Source: Candidula unifasciata
Taxonomy: Eukaryota; Mollusca; Gastropoda; Stylommatophora; Geomitridae
Direction: 5' to 3'
Length of the DNA stretch: 64,000 bases
Assembly (NCBI GenBank): GCA_905116865.2
Contig: CAJHNH020001151.1
Location: 197,604 to 261,603 of the forward strand
Shown: positions 11,714 through 23,190 of the stretch, piece after piece
How the letters are laid out: the number at the start of each line of letters is the position of its first letter
How positions within the stretch are numbered: the stretch's first letter is position 1
The notes under the pieces: model-generated
Told to the model about the DNA's origin: nothing
The model's input: the letters and a program-made list of their open reading frames with translations, nothing else
The model's database searches: none
Made by a program: the position numbers and the translations under genes

Positions 11714-11974
11714 TTATCTATCTACATTTCTACATGTCTGTCTTCCTATCGATCTTTTTATATACTTGATAATAATAGGAAAACACAATAATCTTGCTCC
11801 CCTGTGATATAAACATTATTCAGTAATATCAGTCATGATATACGACTATATCTTAAGTAATACAATACCGTCTGAATGAATATCAGATATCGCTAACGTA
11901 TTATTTTGTAATTAGAATATAAAGATTACAGAAACAAGACATTGCACAATTTTTGGCCCAGAATATTTCGCAGT

Positions 11975-12212
11975 GTCGGTGTCTGGGGCGTAGGCGTTTC
12001 CAACGCGCTTCATTATGCCTGGATGCCGGGTTCGATCCCAGCTGCGAAGAATTTGTCTTTGGTTGATTTCGACAGTGGTACCGTGAGCTGACCGTTTGGA
12101 AAGCAGTGGCAAACTACTGGATATAAAATTCTCATAGACAAGAAACAACAGCCACAAAATACTCGGGTTGGTTCTGCAACCTCCTGTGAAGATTAGGCAA
12201 CAACCTTAATTT
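11975..12212 (+). mobile_element. SINE type A, diverged
   Basis: Diverged head (GGCGTAGGCGTTTCCAACGC), B box GGTTCGATCCC, central block GGCAAACTACTGGATA and 3' end GTTGGTTCTGCAACCTCC. The head resembles those at 56.1 and 58.0 kb (GCGCGTTC...AACGCC), suggesting a head subfamily. Confidence 0.8.
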
Positions 12213-12506
12213 CTCAGTATCTCGCCAGGTGCAATACTACAGAGTTAAATCAACATAAATCACACAAAGCGGAATCATTTTCACTTCAGTACACAAATCA
12301 CATTGTCATGGGACACAGTGCATCTCTCCGCCCATAACCATGGCTTATCTTGGTGCCTATTAGCTGAATTTTGTCTTTCATAATAATATAAAGAGAATTA
12401 TGCGGATGAACACATATGGTCATAAAAATATAATTAAAATGGTACGTCGGTGTCCTATAGCTGAGAGAAGTTTTTTAGAAGTCAAAATAAATTACATCCC
12501 TCACTA

Positions 12507-13192
12507 CAGTGGTCTTCAGTCTTTGACAGGTCGCACCACCCCTCACCCCTCCCAAATCCTTGAGGCCCCATCGCCTCCTTAAATAAAATGTAAGACACCT
12601 CATCATCCTACCGTAAAAAATGAGATTAATTAAAAAGAGAACGAAAATATATTCCGCTAAAAGCGAAAAAGACATTATGGAGATACATTTTGGTCAGAAT
12701 GTGTTCTTAATCTGTAAATACTCGTGTTATCATATTCATTAGACTTTTAACCGTAGAGACACAAACTGCTTATGAAAACAAAAATATCCTTGGCTTTTTG
12801 TTTTTGAAAAGAAATTAAAAAAAAATATTTTGTTTACATTAAAACTTAAAAACATAATATAACCTATGATTACAAATAGGCCAGTTTTATTTATATTTCT
12901 TTCAAAAATGTTCTTGTCTCCCAGGTCGACCCAACCTTAAATGGGTACCGGATGCAGTCCCAGGAAGTAAAGGCGGCTGGAGTGATGCTGACCAAATCAC
13001 CCATCTTGTGCTGATTGGTCTCTAAAATATAGGTATAGCCCTATATACCCTATGCGACTAAAGGCGTGGAAAAGGGCCCGTAACTCGTTTTTTTTAAAGT
13101 TATGATTACAAATACAAGTGCACTCAATTTCAAAATTTTTTGATGCACTCTTGAAACCTCCTCACCCCTCTTTCCCAGGTTAGTGACCAGTG
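12507..13192. mobile_element. hAT-like non-autonomous element with nested SINE
   Basis: Starts CAGTGGTCTTCAG and ends TAGTGACCAGTG, so the termini are short imperfect inverted repeats of the CASTGGTC type. The interior word CCTTGGCTTTTTGTTT and the end are shared with a second copy at 43.07-43.3 kb, which supports a real family. A type B SINE is inserted at 12914-13080. The flanking 8 bp do not match between sides (CCTCACTA versus TCCTAGAA), so the left edge may be lost. Confidence 0.55.
12914..13080 (+). mobile_element. SINE type B body, nested
   Basis: Lacks the tRNA-like head. Contains AGGTCGACCCAACC, GGAAGTAAAGGCGGCTGG, ATCACCCATCTTGTGCTGA and the 3' end AAAGGCGTGGAAAAGGGCCC. Sits inside the hAT-like element, so it is the younger insertion. 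Confidence 0.8.
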
Positions 13193-13199
13193 TCCTAGA

Positions 13200-13850
13200 A
13201 CAATATGACATTTATCTCCAACCTGTTTAAGTACTTTCACTGTTGTATGCAGCAGAAACACCGAGAAACGCTAGGGGGAGGGGGGGGGGGGGCAGAGGAA
13301 ACAAAACTAATAATAAAAATGCATTCAATAATCTACGCATGTGCAGAATAACATTAATTAATTAAATGTTATACAAATAAATGTTACCAAACAATAAAAA
13401 AATGCAACAGAAAAAAGGTGGGAAAAAGACGAAAAAAAAAAACCATGCATATAATTGGTGGATGGGGAGGGGTGGGGTCCATATAAAGGGGCTACAAATA
13501 GCTAAACGATAGGGGCAATTTGTCTTGGCCGGTGAAGGCAAGGGGTATAAAATACAGAAGACTACTGCAAACATGAAATAATCATAGTTAGTAAAAAATA
13601 AAGTGGAGGAAAACACTCTGAGGAACAGAACCAGAGAAGGAAAAAACTCATTTGGAAATACCAATGGTGTTTGCCAGAAAACGACACCAAACATGGACAG
13701 AGAGATAACCGCCAGCTCCAGAACACAGTAAACCCTATATTCTTCAGTGAGTTTATCCACCCATCCGTTTGTCCACCAATCTGTGTGTCCGTCCATTCGT
13801 TTGTCCACCCATCTGTCCATATTTGTGTCTGTTCTGGTGTCCGAATTTGT
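13200..13850. other. Spacer with homopolymer runs
   Basis: Contains a G-rich run (13273-13292) and an A run (13432-13442) but no gene. A short stretch at 13655-13700 (CCAATGGTGTTTGCCAGAAAA) resembles 11550-11580 and may be an unnamed low-copy repeat. Open frames on either strand here are extensions of the neighbouring microsatellites. Confidence 0.4.
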
Positions 13851-13942
<92 letters not shown>

Positions 13943-13951
13943 CTGTGCGTT

Positions 13952-14004
<53 letters not shown>

Positions 14005-14079
14005 ATATATGTGTGTATGTGTATATAGATATAAATATATATGTGTATGTATATATATGTGCGTGTGAGTGTGTATGTG

Positions 14080-14143
<64 letters not shown>
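13851..14143. repeat. CA/TA/GT microsatellite block
   Basis: Alternating (CA)n, long (TA)n and (GT)n runs. All open frames here are repeat artefacts. Confidence 0.95.
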
Positions 14144-14144
<1 letters not shown>

Positions 14145-14146
<2 letters not shown>

Positions 14147-14737
14147 CAATGTTTGTGTGTTTGTTTATTCTCTTTAGACTCGGAAACTACTGAACCGATT
14201 TAGCTGAAATTTTCAGGATATGTTTGTTGTGATACCGGATTTTGAACCGTCGTGGTTTGAAATTCAACCTGTCACTGTTAGAGATAGGTGACCACAATTT
14301 ATGCCAAAATATACGCAACTAATATTTATAACTTTAGTGATTTCTAATTATAGCCACGTTAGTAATTGCGCATGCGCCGCCGTAGTCAGAACGCAAGGCT
14401 TCCGCCATTCGCCGGCGAGTTACATGCAGCCAACGCCTTAATACATAGAGTAGGTCGAGGTACCGCAAACAAGACTATCTCTATATTTGCCGCAATAACC
14501 ATATTAAACACGATTTCTATTTTCTGTTTTTTTTTCAAACAACCTTCCATGCGTCAATAACATCATTAGACAGGTGCGATTTCCATTGTCTTTCTTTTCT
14601 AAAAACCTTTGATGAGGGAGAGGGTACTAGGTGGATTTAGTTGTGGGGGGGGGGGGGAAGTGTGGGGTGGGGGGGGGGGGGGATCAAAGACTATCTCAAA
14701 TTACGCCACAGCAACGCGTGGCCGGTTACAGCTAGTA
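14145..14737 (+). mobile_element. Helitron-like non-autonomous element (candidate)
   Basis: Begins near a GTTTGTGTGTTTGTTTATTC word followed by ACTCGGAAACTACTGAACCG and GCTGAAATTTTCAGGATATG, a conserved non-coding stretch I associate with Helitron-type repeats of invertebrates. It ends CGCGTGGCCGGTTACAGCTAGT, with a GC-rich stretch just before the terminal CTAGT, and is inserted between AT-rich arrays. The reverse complement of the same end occurs at 59212. Two G runs (14645-14682) lie near the 3' end. The class is an inference. Confidence 0.45.
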
Positions 14738-14797
<60 letters not shown>

Positions 14798-14847
14798 GGT
14801 GTGTAGTGTATATTTATATATATATGTGTGGGTGTGTAGTGTATATT

Positions 14848-14929
<82 letters not shown>

Positions 14930-14957
14930 GGTGTGTGTGTGTGTGTGTGGGTGTGTA

Positions 14958-15015
<58 letters not shown>

Positions 15016-15022
15016 GTGTGTA

Positions 15023-15100
<78 letters not shown>

Positions 15101-15156
15101 TACACACACGCACATATATATATACACGTAAATATACATGTATGTGTGGGTGTGTA

Positions 15157-15194
<38 letters not shown>

Positions 15195-15251
15195 TACACA
15201 CCCACACATACATGTATATTTACGTGTATATATATATGTGCGTGTGTGTAG

Positions 15252-15325
<74 letters not shown>

Positions 15326-15405
15326 GGTGTGTAGTATATATTTATATGTGTGTGTGTGTGTGTGAGGGTGTGTAGTGTATATATACATGTATGTGTGGGT
15401 GTGTA

Positions 15406-15463
<58 letters not shown>

Positions 15464-15502
15464 TTGTAGTATATATATATATATATGTGTGTGGGTGTGT
15501 AG

Positions 15503-15548
<46 letters not shown>

Positions 15549-15775
15549 GGTGTGTAGTGTATATATACATGTATGTGTGGGTGTGTAGTATATATATATA
15601 TGTGTGTGTGTGTGTGTGGGTGTGTAGTGTATATATACATGTATGTGTGGGTGTGTAGTATATATATATATATATATGTGTGTGTGGGTGTGTAGTATAT
15701 ATATATGTGTGTGTGTGTGTGGGTGTGTAGTGTATATATACATGTATGTGTGGGTGTGTAGTGTATATATATACT
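14738..15775. repeat. TA arrays alternating with GTGGGTGTGTAGT units
   Basis: About 1 kb of (TA)n separated by short GT-rich units built on GTGTGGGTGTGTAGT. At least three copies carry a further TATACATGTATGTGTGGGTG word. Many overlapping open frames of Ile-Tyr and Thr-His repeats are artefacts. Confidence 0.95.
15099..15252. repeat. Near-perfect palindrome, 60-bp arms
   Basis: The arm at 15099-15158 is the reverse complement of 15193-15252 with one mismatch. The 34-bp loop is pure (TA)n and the flanks are also (TA)n, so the whole could fold as a very long hairpin. The arms contain the same GT units as the surrounding array, here in opposite orientation. Confidence 0.85.
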
Positions 15776-16815
15776 TGGGAATAGATGCACTGCTTCACCT
15801 AACAAGTATGTCGAAAATGACGATTAATAGGATCTTTTCTACCTGAATCAAAATGCATCTGCCCAAAGTCTACATACATGTTAGCCAGATTTGAAAAAAT
15901 ACTGATGTGCTTGTAAAACGCAACTTCTGGAACAAGTCCAGAGGTTGATGAACACCCAAAACTTTCTGTCGCAATTCACAGCCTGTAAATGCTAAGAAGA
16001 AGAAGCAGAGAAAAAGAAAAAAAATTGACAGAAAAAGAAAAAAGGTGAAGATAGAGAAAAAAAAAGAAGAAGGAGGAGAAGAAGGAGGAGGAGAAGAAGC
16101 TGAAGAAGAAGAAGAAGAAAAAGAAGAAGAAGAAGAAGAAGAAGAAGAAGAAGAAGAAGAGAAGAAGAAGAAGAAGAAGAAGAAGATTAGGAGGACAAAG
16201 ATTGAAATGGAGGAGAATTAGAAGAAGAAGAGAAGAAGAACAAGAAAAAGAAAAGAAAGAACAACAAAAAGAAGAAAAAGAAGAAGAGGTCGACGACGAA
16301 TTATTTTTTAAGGACTTACACGGAAAGGACCCGAGTGGGATGCACGCTATAGACAGTAATAGGATGACTCAGCGCAAGTTGGCTGAGGTGACGTGTTCCA
16401 TTGTGGAAAAAGCCGTTGGGGGGGGGGGGGAGAGGGGGGATGTTTGGGAAATAACAGGATAAACAGCCGAAAAACAACTACGTATTTGATTTCTGAAAAT
16501 TCAACATTTTTTTTTTTTTAAATCGTGCTTTGTGACGTTCATGGAAACCAAATCGCAATGTGTTCTGGTTGATCCACCATGACTTCTTTACCAATTAAAA
16601 TGCATTTGGTCGCTTTAAATGATTTTAAACAGAATGAACCTTAGTTTTGATGCAGCTTGAATATTTTAGTTTTTTTTTCTAACATTTTTACTAAAACAAA
16701 AAATAACATCTGAGCTCTGAAGTTTGCCTAGCATAAAAGAGGCATTATGAATTAAATTGTAATGACAAGCAAAAGACAATCGACGCTGTATTGACCATAA
16801 TGCGAACTGTATATA
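15776..16815. other. Spacer with polypurine tract, no gene
   Basis: A GAA-rich tract occupies about 16055-16290. The plus-strand frame at 16202-16462 is mostly Glu/Lys repeat and is not convincing as a gene, although its end (ELFFKDLHGKDPSGMHA) is of ordinary composition. I see nothing else. Confidence 0.4.
16055..16290. repeat. (GAA)n-rich polypurine tract
   Basis: Imperfect GAA and GGA triplets on the plus strand over more than 200 bp. Confidence 0.9.
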
Positions 16816-17075
16816 AGAGGTTTCCGTGGTGTTGTGGTTAGACGCTTTCCTGCGGATCTGAATGTTGTTTGTTTAGGTCTTGAGGGAGCCGGACTTTTTA
16901 TTTTTATGGAATTGGCTCTCATGTCGACCCAGGCATAAAGGGGAACCAGGTACAGTTCTGGGAAGTAAAAGGGGTCGGCGCATTTTCACCACGTAACCCA
17001 CCTAGTGCCGACTGGTCTTTAAAATGTATGTCTAACCCTGTATGCCTGAAGACTTGGAAAAGGGTCTTTTACATA
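16816..17075 (+). mobile_element. SINE type B, full length, diverged
   Basis: Head GTGGTGTTGTGGTTAGACGC, then GTCGACCCAGGCATAAAGG, GGGAAGTAAAAGGGGTCGG and the 3' end GACTTGGAAAAGGGTCTTTT. The B box is poorly preserved (TTTAGGTCTTG). Confidence 0.75.
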
Positions 17076-17079
17076 CTGA

Positions 17080-17880
17080 CTATCTGCTGGTGAATACTAA
17101 AGTGGGGCTAGCTTAGCAACATATGCCAAATAAATTGGTCAACGTCAAAATCGGCTTGAAACATCAGCAAACTTCGTACCCAACTAATTATACTCGATCA
17201 ACCCCGAAACTTTATTGTTTAGCAAACATTTAATATTTCCACTACTAGAATGTGCAGCCTGCCATTTCTGCCGTATCAACCACGTTTGCGGTGTGTACAA
17301 AAGGGGTTGGGGGATGAGAGGAGGTGGGTTATGGAACGGATTGTCTTTGAGCCTGATGTTTCATGTGTTTAGAGCCACATGACAAGTGCTGTAGCGACTA
17401 ACTGGGAAAATTAGGATTTTACTTTTCCTTCCAAAAGACACCCCCCCCCCCCAATCCACCCACCACACCTACACACACACACACACGCACACACACACAC
17501 ACACAAGCAAGAATTACCTAACCTTACAAAGTATTCAAACCCGAGTCTTCTGCTTCAGAGTACAGCTTCAAACCTTTCGGTCAGCTGCTGTTATTACTGG
17601 AATCGATAAACTTTTAATCGCCCAACAGTAGCATAAGGACACTGCAATAGAAGACTGCTGAGTATGCAAGCAAATTAGCTACGATATTACCAGGTCTTCC
17701 TCAATCTGCCGGAATAATGCTCAGTAACAGATGTTCCGTAGGAGAGCCGGAATCGCCAGGAAAATAAAAAGCTCATATGCGTGATAACATTATCTCTGAG
17801 CCATCTAAGATAAGTCGAGAGATAGTGAACACGCAGAGGAAATATATTCAGCTTGATGCATTAGTAACACATATCTTAAT
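17080..17880. other. Spacer without recognised gene
   Basis: Contains a C run and a CA microsatellite (17442-17503). A run near 17545-17600 (CCCGAGTCTTCTGCTTCAGA) looks like a decayed tRNA-type SINE head on the minus strand. Nothing else is recognised. Confidence 0.35.
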
Positions 17881-17894
17881 CTTCTTCACTGCAG

Positions 17895-17973
17895 CTTTCA
17901 CAGTGGGGAATCGTGTGTGGAACTGTTTGCGATGGACGCAGGCGAAGATGTTTCAAATGTTAATCAGCTGGTA
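17895..17973 (+). other. Possible orphan exon, SRCR-like (weak)
   Basis: Preceded by a fair acceptor (CTTCTTCACTGCAG). One frame reads FHSGESCVELFAMDAGEDV and on to a TAG at 17976. A neighbouring frame gives CGTVCDGR. The order FHSGE, GTVCD, EDVS resembles the start of a scavenger-receptor cysteine-rich (SRCR) domain, but the three pieces lie in two frames, so it would be a frameshifted relic. Chance resemblance is possible. Confidence 0.2.
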
Positions 17974-18044
17974 ACGTAGACAATACAGATATATAGCCTC
18001 CATCTTGTAATAAGAGGTATTTGTCGATGCAGTGACATCAATTC

Positions 18045-18840
18045 GTGATCGTCAGGAGACAATCCGTGTTACGTAGGCACGCCATTGTAAAAGGGAAGTC
18101 TGGCTTACGTGGTGACTGCAGACAAGTTTGGAAGGGGTTTGAAAGGGAAAAGACTGGGTTACTTGGTGACGACAGACATGTTTGGAAAGGATTTGGAATG
18201 GGGAAGATTGGGCTACGTCGTGACGACAGACAAGTTTGGAAGGGGGAAGGCAGGCTTAGGTTGTGAGGACAGATAAGTTTGGAATATGTTTAAAATGGAG
18301 AATACCTACTTACGTCGCGATGACAGTCAAGTTTGGAAGGGAAAAGACTGGCTTACATCGTGACGACTGACACGTTTGGAGTGCATTTGGAAGGGACAGA
18401 ACTAGCTTACGTAGTGACGACAAACACGTTTGGCATGGTTTTGGAAGGGACAGAACTGGCTTACTTAGTGACGTCAAACACGTTTGGCATGGTTTTGGAA
18501 GGGGCAGGACTGGCTTACGTAGTGACGACAAACACGTTTGGCATGGTTTTGGAAGGGACAGAACTGGCTTACGTAGTGACGACAAACACGTTTGGCATGG
18601 TTTTGGAAGGGACAGAACTGGCTTACGTAGTGACGACAAACACGTTTGGCATGGTTTTGGAAGGGGCAAGACTAGCTTACGTAGTGACGACATACATACA
18701 AGTTTGGAAGGTGTTTGGAGGGGGAAAGACTGAGTTTCTTCGTGACGACCGACAAGTTTAGAAAGGGTATGGAAGGGCGAAGACTGGATTACGTCGTTAC
18801 GACAGACTAGTTTAAAAGGGGTTTGAAAGGGGAAAAAAAG
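18045..18840. repeat. 54-bp minisatellite, open on both strands
   Basis: The core (18360-18700) has about six copies of a 54-bp unit beginning GGCTTACGTAGTGACGACAA. Flanking units are more diverged and differ slightly in length. Because 54 is divisible by three, both strands stay open: plus gives an 18-residue repeat GTELAYVVTTNTFGMVLE and minus one containing LPKPCQTCLSSL. There is no start context, signal or domain, so it is not called as a gene. Confidence 0.9.
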
Positions 18841-18889
18841 GTGAGTCTGATACATGGGATTGTTTTATACTTAGGCAAAAACGGTATAT

Positions 18890-19390
18890 CAAACACTGCC
18901 ATCTCTACTGTGAAAGTTAGCTGCAATGGATCTCTATCATAGTATACCTCGCACCTATCCGACTGCTGTTCGCCCATCTCTTGACCCCCCCCCCCTCCCC
19001 TTTCCCACCTTTCCACTCTTCAATCCCACATGTATCGTTTTTTACCCCTTCCTGTCTTTTTCCATAGACTTTCTTCTCTTAGGTTTCATACCCCTCCACC
19101 CTCCCCCCAGTATAAATTTATAGAAGTGTGTTACGTCTTTTAATATAGATGAAATATTTAATTTCTCTATTTATTTATTTATTTATTTTTAAATTCCTTT
19201 CAGCAATTCTTTCTTTATTCTCAATATTTCTTAACATACGTTTTGAAGTGTTTTTGCTTCAATAAACTATGACCTATTCTTATTTACATCTACAACTCCA
19301 GACTTGATACGACTGGCTAGTTTCTTGTTCATTGTCCAGGTCTCTGCACCATATAGGAGGTTACACAATGTACATAAAATAAAAGGACCT
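18890..19390 (-). mobile_element. RTE-like LINE 3' end, decayed (minus)
   Basis: Aligns by eye with the better copy at 63347-63612: shared words GCTGCAATGGATCTC, CCATCTCTTGA and TTATGTCTTTTAAT (one change here). Further right, the minus strand near 19320-19360 reads like the ETWTMN segment found late in the RT of these elements. It is frame-broken throughout. Confidence 0.5.
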
Positions 19391-20930
19391 CATTAGCAGT
19401 CAAAATAGACTCTCCTCATCTGCGTTAAAAGTACACAGCAAAAGAGGCAAGTACACGTTACACAAAAGCGTCAAAACAAAGCAACGCTCGCAGTGACAAG
19501 CGATAACGGATATTAGTTTATTGATTAATCAAATGATTATTATCTGAAACCGTTGTAGCGCTCCCCTCCACCTTCCCCTCCTCGCCCCTTCTTCTATGTC
19601 TTTCTGCTTCTCCTGTGTAATTTCCTATCTGTTATTTCTCCTTTCCTATCTCTCCTCTTCTTTTTCTGTTTATTTCTTTATCTACTCTGTAGCGCAGCTA
19701 TATTCTTTGTGTATGTTGATGTCACACCCAGGTTTGTCTTTGGTTTGCTACAGGATGGGTCGATTGAAAGGTTATAGTCGAGTAGAAATATGGTGGTCGT
19801 GTCGACAGAGCTGGTGGTGATGATGGTCTTTCTCTTGCTTGCACGGTTCTCACATCACTCTGATGCTTGTATAATAAAATGTCTTGGAACACACCTTTTC
19901 ATTTCACTGTTTTTACTGTCTTCTCTAAAAGCGATAAATTATATCAATGATATTCTGAATGGAATCTGATTCTCCCAAAGTTTTGGCGTCGCGGTGAGTT
20001 GTTCATCTCTATTTATTCTTAAACTGGTTCTGTCATTAGTAATAGTTCCATCTAACAGTCGTGTTTCCGTTGATCATGGATGCATGTATCTTGTCTTTTG
20101 CCTCCACAGTTCGACTTCTCGTTTCATGTCCCCACTCTAGTGACTGGCTTTTAGGCTCCATGTTACTGGTTCCTCTCCTTCTAGTCTTGAATTGGCATCT
20201 CTACAAATGAAGATTTTCGCCTGCGAGGGTTCATATAACTATTCCATCTTCGTCCAAGCTTCGAAGACTGAAGGTTGTTCACATGGTTTCTTACCCACAA
20301 TTTATATCTGGTTTAGGAATGCAGAAAACGCTGTGTTATGCTCACTAACTCCTTCTAGAAGGTCCTAGTATGCTCAAACTAGTTTACTATCTGTGGGATT
20401 TTCTAACTGCGTCCTGATTGCACCTAAATACAATAATAAGGTTGACAGCTAGCCTTCTATGGTCTTCTAGAAAGCGAGTACTACTGGGTTCTCTTTGATA
20501 GAGCACGTCAACAAAATTAGACTACAATTTATTTATATAACCAGGTTATATTTATTTGCATATTATTTCTCTGTTAATAAACCAGGTATGGTTCTGAAAA
20601 GGGAATGCCAAGATTGCTCAGATCTGTTGTTTTTTCAGTCCGTTCAACAAATACGCAGTTGATGACGTCTCCCTATCACACCTCCTCTCTAAAGTTTGCT
20701 ATAACTTAAACATCCTTCTGTCTTCCTTGTCTCCTGTTGCCCTCTTCTCCGCTATCTTTCATCAGTTTCACCTGTTGTCTATCCCGTTTCGTCTTTTCTG
20801 CTTTTATTTCTCTCTCCAATGTCTCTCCATTCTCTTTCTTCATATCTCTCATCTCATCTAACCATCCTGTCTCCATTCTTTACTCTTCTGTTATCTATCT
20901 ATACTTCTTGTTCTTCTTCATTCTCATGCT
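19391..20930. other. Spacer; possible further LINE remnant
   Basis: No gene recognised. The minus strand at 20030-20230 has LINE-like composition, which would fit an extension of the element at 18.9 kb, but I cannot show conserved motifs. A 74-codon open frame at 19596-19820 is pyrimidine-rich low complexity. Confidence 0.3.
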
Positions 20931-20935
20931 GTCTC

Positions 20936-20936
20936 T

Positions 20937-21021
<85 letters not shown>
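20936..21021. repeat. (TC)n microsatellite
   Basis: About 42 TC units. The Ser-Leu open frames across it are artefacts. Confidence 0.95.
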
Positions 21022-21024
<3 letters not shown>

Positions 21025-21029
21025 GTAGG

Positions 21030-22065
21030 TCCCGTTTTCGTTATCTCTGTTTGGTCGTCTCACACAGAGTAGTACGAGTAGATACACACCCCTTCCCCTC
21101 TTGCTGTTTTTATCTGCCTTCGCCCGTTCTCTTCTTTCTCTCGCTGTCCTATTTTCTCTTGTTATCTGTCTCTCTATATCTTCTTGTCTCACTCTACTTC
21201 GTTCTCTCAAGTATTCTGACTACTTCTGTATTGTTGCATCTAAAATCATCATCATCGTCATCACTTGCAGTGTGCATTGTGGTAAAGCGGCACGCCCTAG
21301 ACATAAAGTTCATATTTAAGCAAAGAGGTCAGTTGAGGACAAGCATTCAGGAGAAAGATGCTTCCTGAAATGGGTCTAGACCGAAAGGGGAAAGAGATTA
21401 TCGCTGCTTAACTAAAGACTTAGACACTGCAACAGACACTTTGAGCTAAATGTGGTCATGATAACACCCTAGACGTTCTATCTTTGCCCAGCTCACAAAC
21501 TGATCACATTAGTACAAAGCAAACTAAACAAAAGAGACATTTCCACGCATTGAGGAGAGACTGGCCCAGTAGTTAGGGGCTATACTCTCATGACTGAGAC
21601 CCGATTTCATTCCTTAATATTCCCCATGTGGGTGTAGGGGCCCCATGGGGTTGGTGGTGGAAACAAATATTAGACCCACTGACTCATCAAAAGCAAAATT
21701 CCAGTAATTACGGTTAGTTTTCTTCAAAGTCGGAATGCATGTGCCCGAGGCGCGAAGAACCAACAGTCTGCATATAAATATGAAAAATGTGAAACAGATG
21801 TGAACGCAAAATTAAAGTTTTGGGATAAGAACAAAGTCTAGAAATAGTAAACGAACGACCAGAATTTTAAACTGGAGATTAAAGCAGGTGAACGCTGGGA
21901 AGAAGGAAAAGAAGATCATTGGCAAGGGACGGAGAGTTTTGTATGTATCGGTAGCAGTAACGAAAAAAAAAAAATTATGAGTTGCAGGTTGTACCGACTA
22001 CACTAGCCATGTTTCATTAAACCCTCAGACTCAAGACCGTATTGATATGGACAATAAAGACAATT
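21030..22065. other. Spacer with one decayed tRNA-like head
   Basis: At 21555-21620 the sequence CTGGCCCAGTAGTTAGGGGC...GAGACCCGATTTCATTCC looks like a degenerate tRNA-derived SINE head. No coding region is recognised. Confidence 0.35.
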
Positions 22066-22071
22066 CTTTCG

Positions 22072-22140
22072 TAGTGTAGTGGTTATCACATGTGCCTTAT
22101 ACGCGAAAGGTCGTGGATTTAATCCTCAGTTTAAAAAAAA
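22072..22140 (+). repeat. tRNA-Val-like pseudogene or SINE head
   Basis: The run CGTAGTGTAGTGGTTATCAC followed by ACGCGAAAGGTC matches the D-arm and anticodon-arm regions of animal tRNA-Val, ending in an A run. The anticodon loop CTTATAC would give UAU instead of a valine anticodon, the T arm is degraded (GGATTTAATCC) and the acceptor stem does not pair. It is therefore a pseudogene or a SINE head, not a working tRNA. Confidence 0.6.
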
Positions 22141-22185
22141 ATGGTCCCGTCCTCGCCCTCAAAGGACTGCAGGTTACTACTGACT

Positions 22186-22640
22186 GGTGTATTCGTTATG
22201 GGTGTCCTAATAATAACCTTTTTGGAGGTTGACCGGGAAATCTAGCATCTAGTCGACTGACTGACTTTCTACCCCACTAGGACATCACACAAGCGATAAA
22301 CACCCGATGACACAAAGTGCCACCATGTGGATGAGGATCGCCGTGGAGAGGTCCCAGAAACCGGTTCAGACAATTAGACAATTCAGACAAATAACAAAAA
22401 ATTTCGTCCTAAAAAGGACGAAACCTTACACTATGAAGTATATAGCATATAGTGGTTACGGTTGTCTTAATAATAACCTCTTTTTTTTTTAAACGGGTAA
22501 TCTGGCATCTAATAGATATGGTTGTCTTAATAAAACCTCTTTGGTTTTAAACAGGCAATCTGGAGTTCATCGGTTATTGTTATCCTAATAATAACCTCTT
22601 TAGATGTTGAACTGGCAATCAGCCATCTAGCGGTTATGCC
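22186..22640. repeat. Tandem repeat of about 58 bp, interrupted by an R3 insertion
   Basis: Units share GGTTGTCTTAATAATAACCTC followed by a variable spacer and CTGGCATCTA-type words. One unit is at 22186-22255 and three at 22450-22640. The R3 repeat at 22262-22432 separates the first from the rest. Confidence 0.7.
22262..22432 (+). repeat. Hairpin repeat family R3, copy 2 (internally deleted)
   Basis: Starts after a short GACT repeat with CTACCCCACTAGGACATCAC and GTGGAGAGGTCCCAGAAACC, then jumps to the terminal hairpin GTCCTAAAAAGGACGAAACC. The central hairpins are missing compared with the copy at 62.64 kb. Confidence 0.8.
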
Positions 22641-23190
22641 TACATTTGTTACGGAAAAGTCAAGAATGCTGAAAATGGCAACCTTTGGCAATAATCGATA
22701 TTTCTGGAGGTAACTAACCTCTTGAGTTTGTAATCTTTGTTTGAAAAGGCAAGACTTTTTTATGATTACTGGGTGGTTTGTACTACCGGTATCGATCTGG
22801 TCTTGCCAGAGATGCAATAAATAAATCAGACACGCAGGGAGACAACTTGTACCATTTCTCTGTTTTGTTTTATTCATTATTCAGACAGAGAGAAACGACA
22901 AGGTGTTTCATCAGGTGATATGCTCAGATTTTGCATTATTTTTTTTTTTCATATACTCGTGTAAAAAAAAAAAGCTGGAGAGTTCTTGCATAGTAACCCA
23001 CAAGTCCAAACAAACAATAACCCACAAGTCCAAACAAACACAACAGACCAATAAAACACACAAAAAATTAAATTAGTCAGGGAAGTGAGAGAAGATATAC
23101 AACAAAATTAGGATGACCCCAATGTGATTAGACGACTTGATGTGGATTGGTTATAGGTTTTTGCTTTATTGTTGGAAAAAGGACGGAAGG
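22641..23190. other. Spacer without recognised gene
   Basis: A minus-strand open frame of 116 codons (22527-22877) overlaps the end of the tandem repeat and has no recognisable domain. A short direct repeat ACCCACAAGTCCAAACAAAC occurs twice (22998-23040). Confidence 0.35.

Noticed and set aside
14641..15846. Many open frames rich in Ile-Tyr, Thr-His and Cys-Val
   Set aside because: TA/GT microsatellite artefacts without start context or domains.
20030..20500. Endonuclease region of an RTE-type LINE on the minus strand
   Set aside because: Composition is suggestive but no catalytic motif could be read in any frame.
22072..22140. A functional tRNA-Val gene
   Set aside because: Anticodon is wrong for Val, the T arm is damaged and the acceptor stem does not pair.
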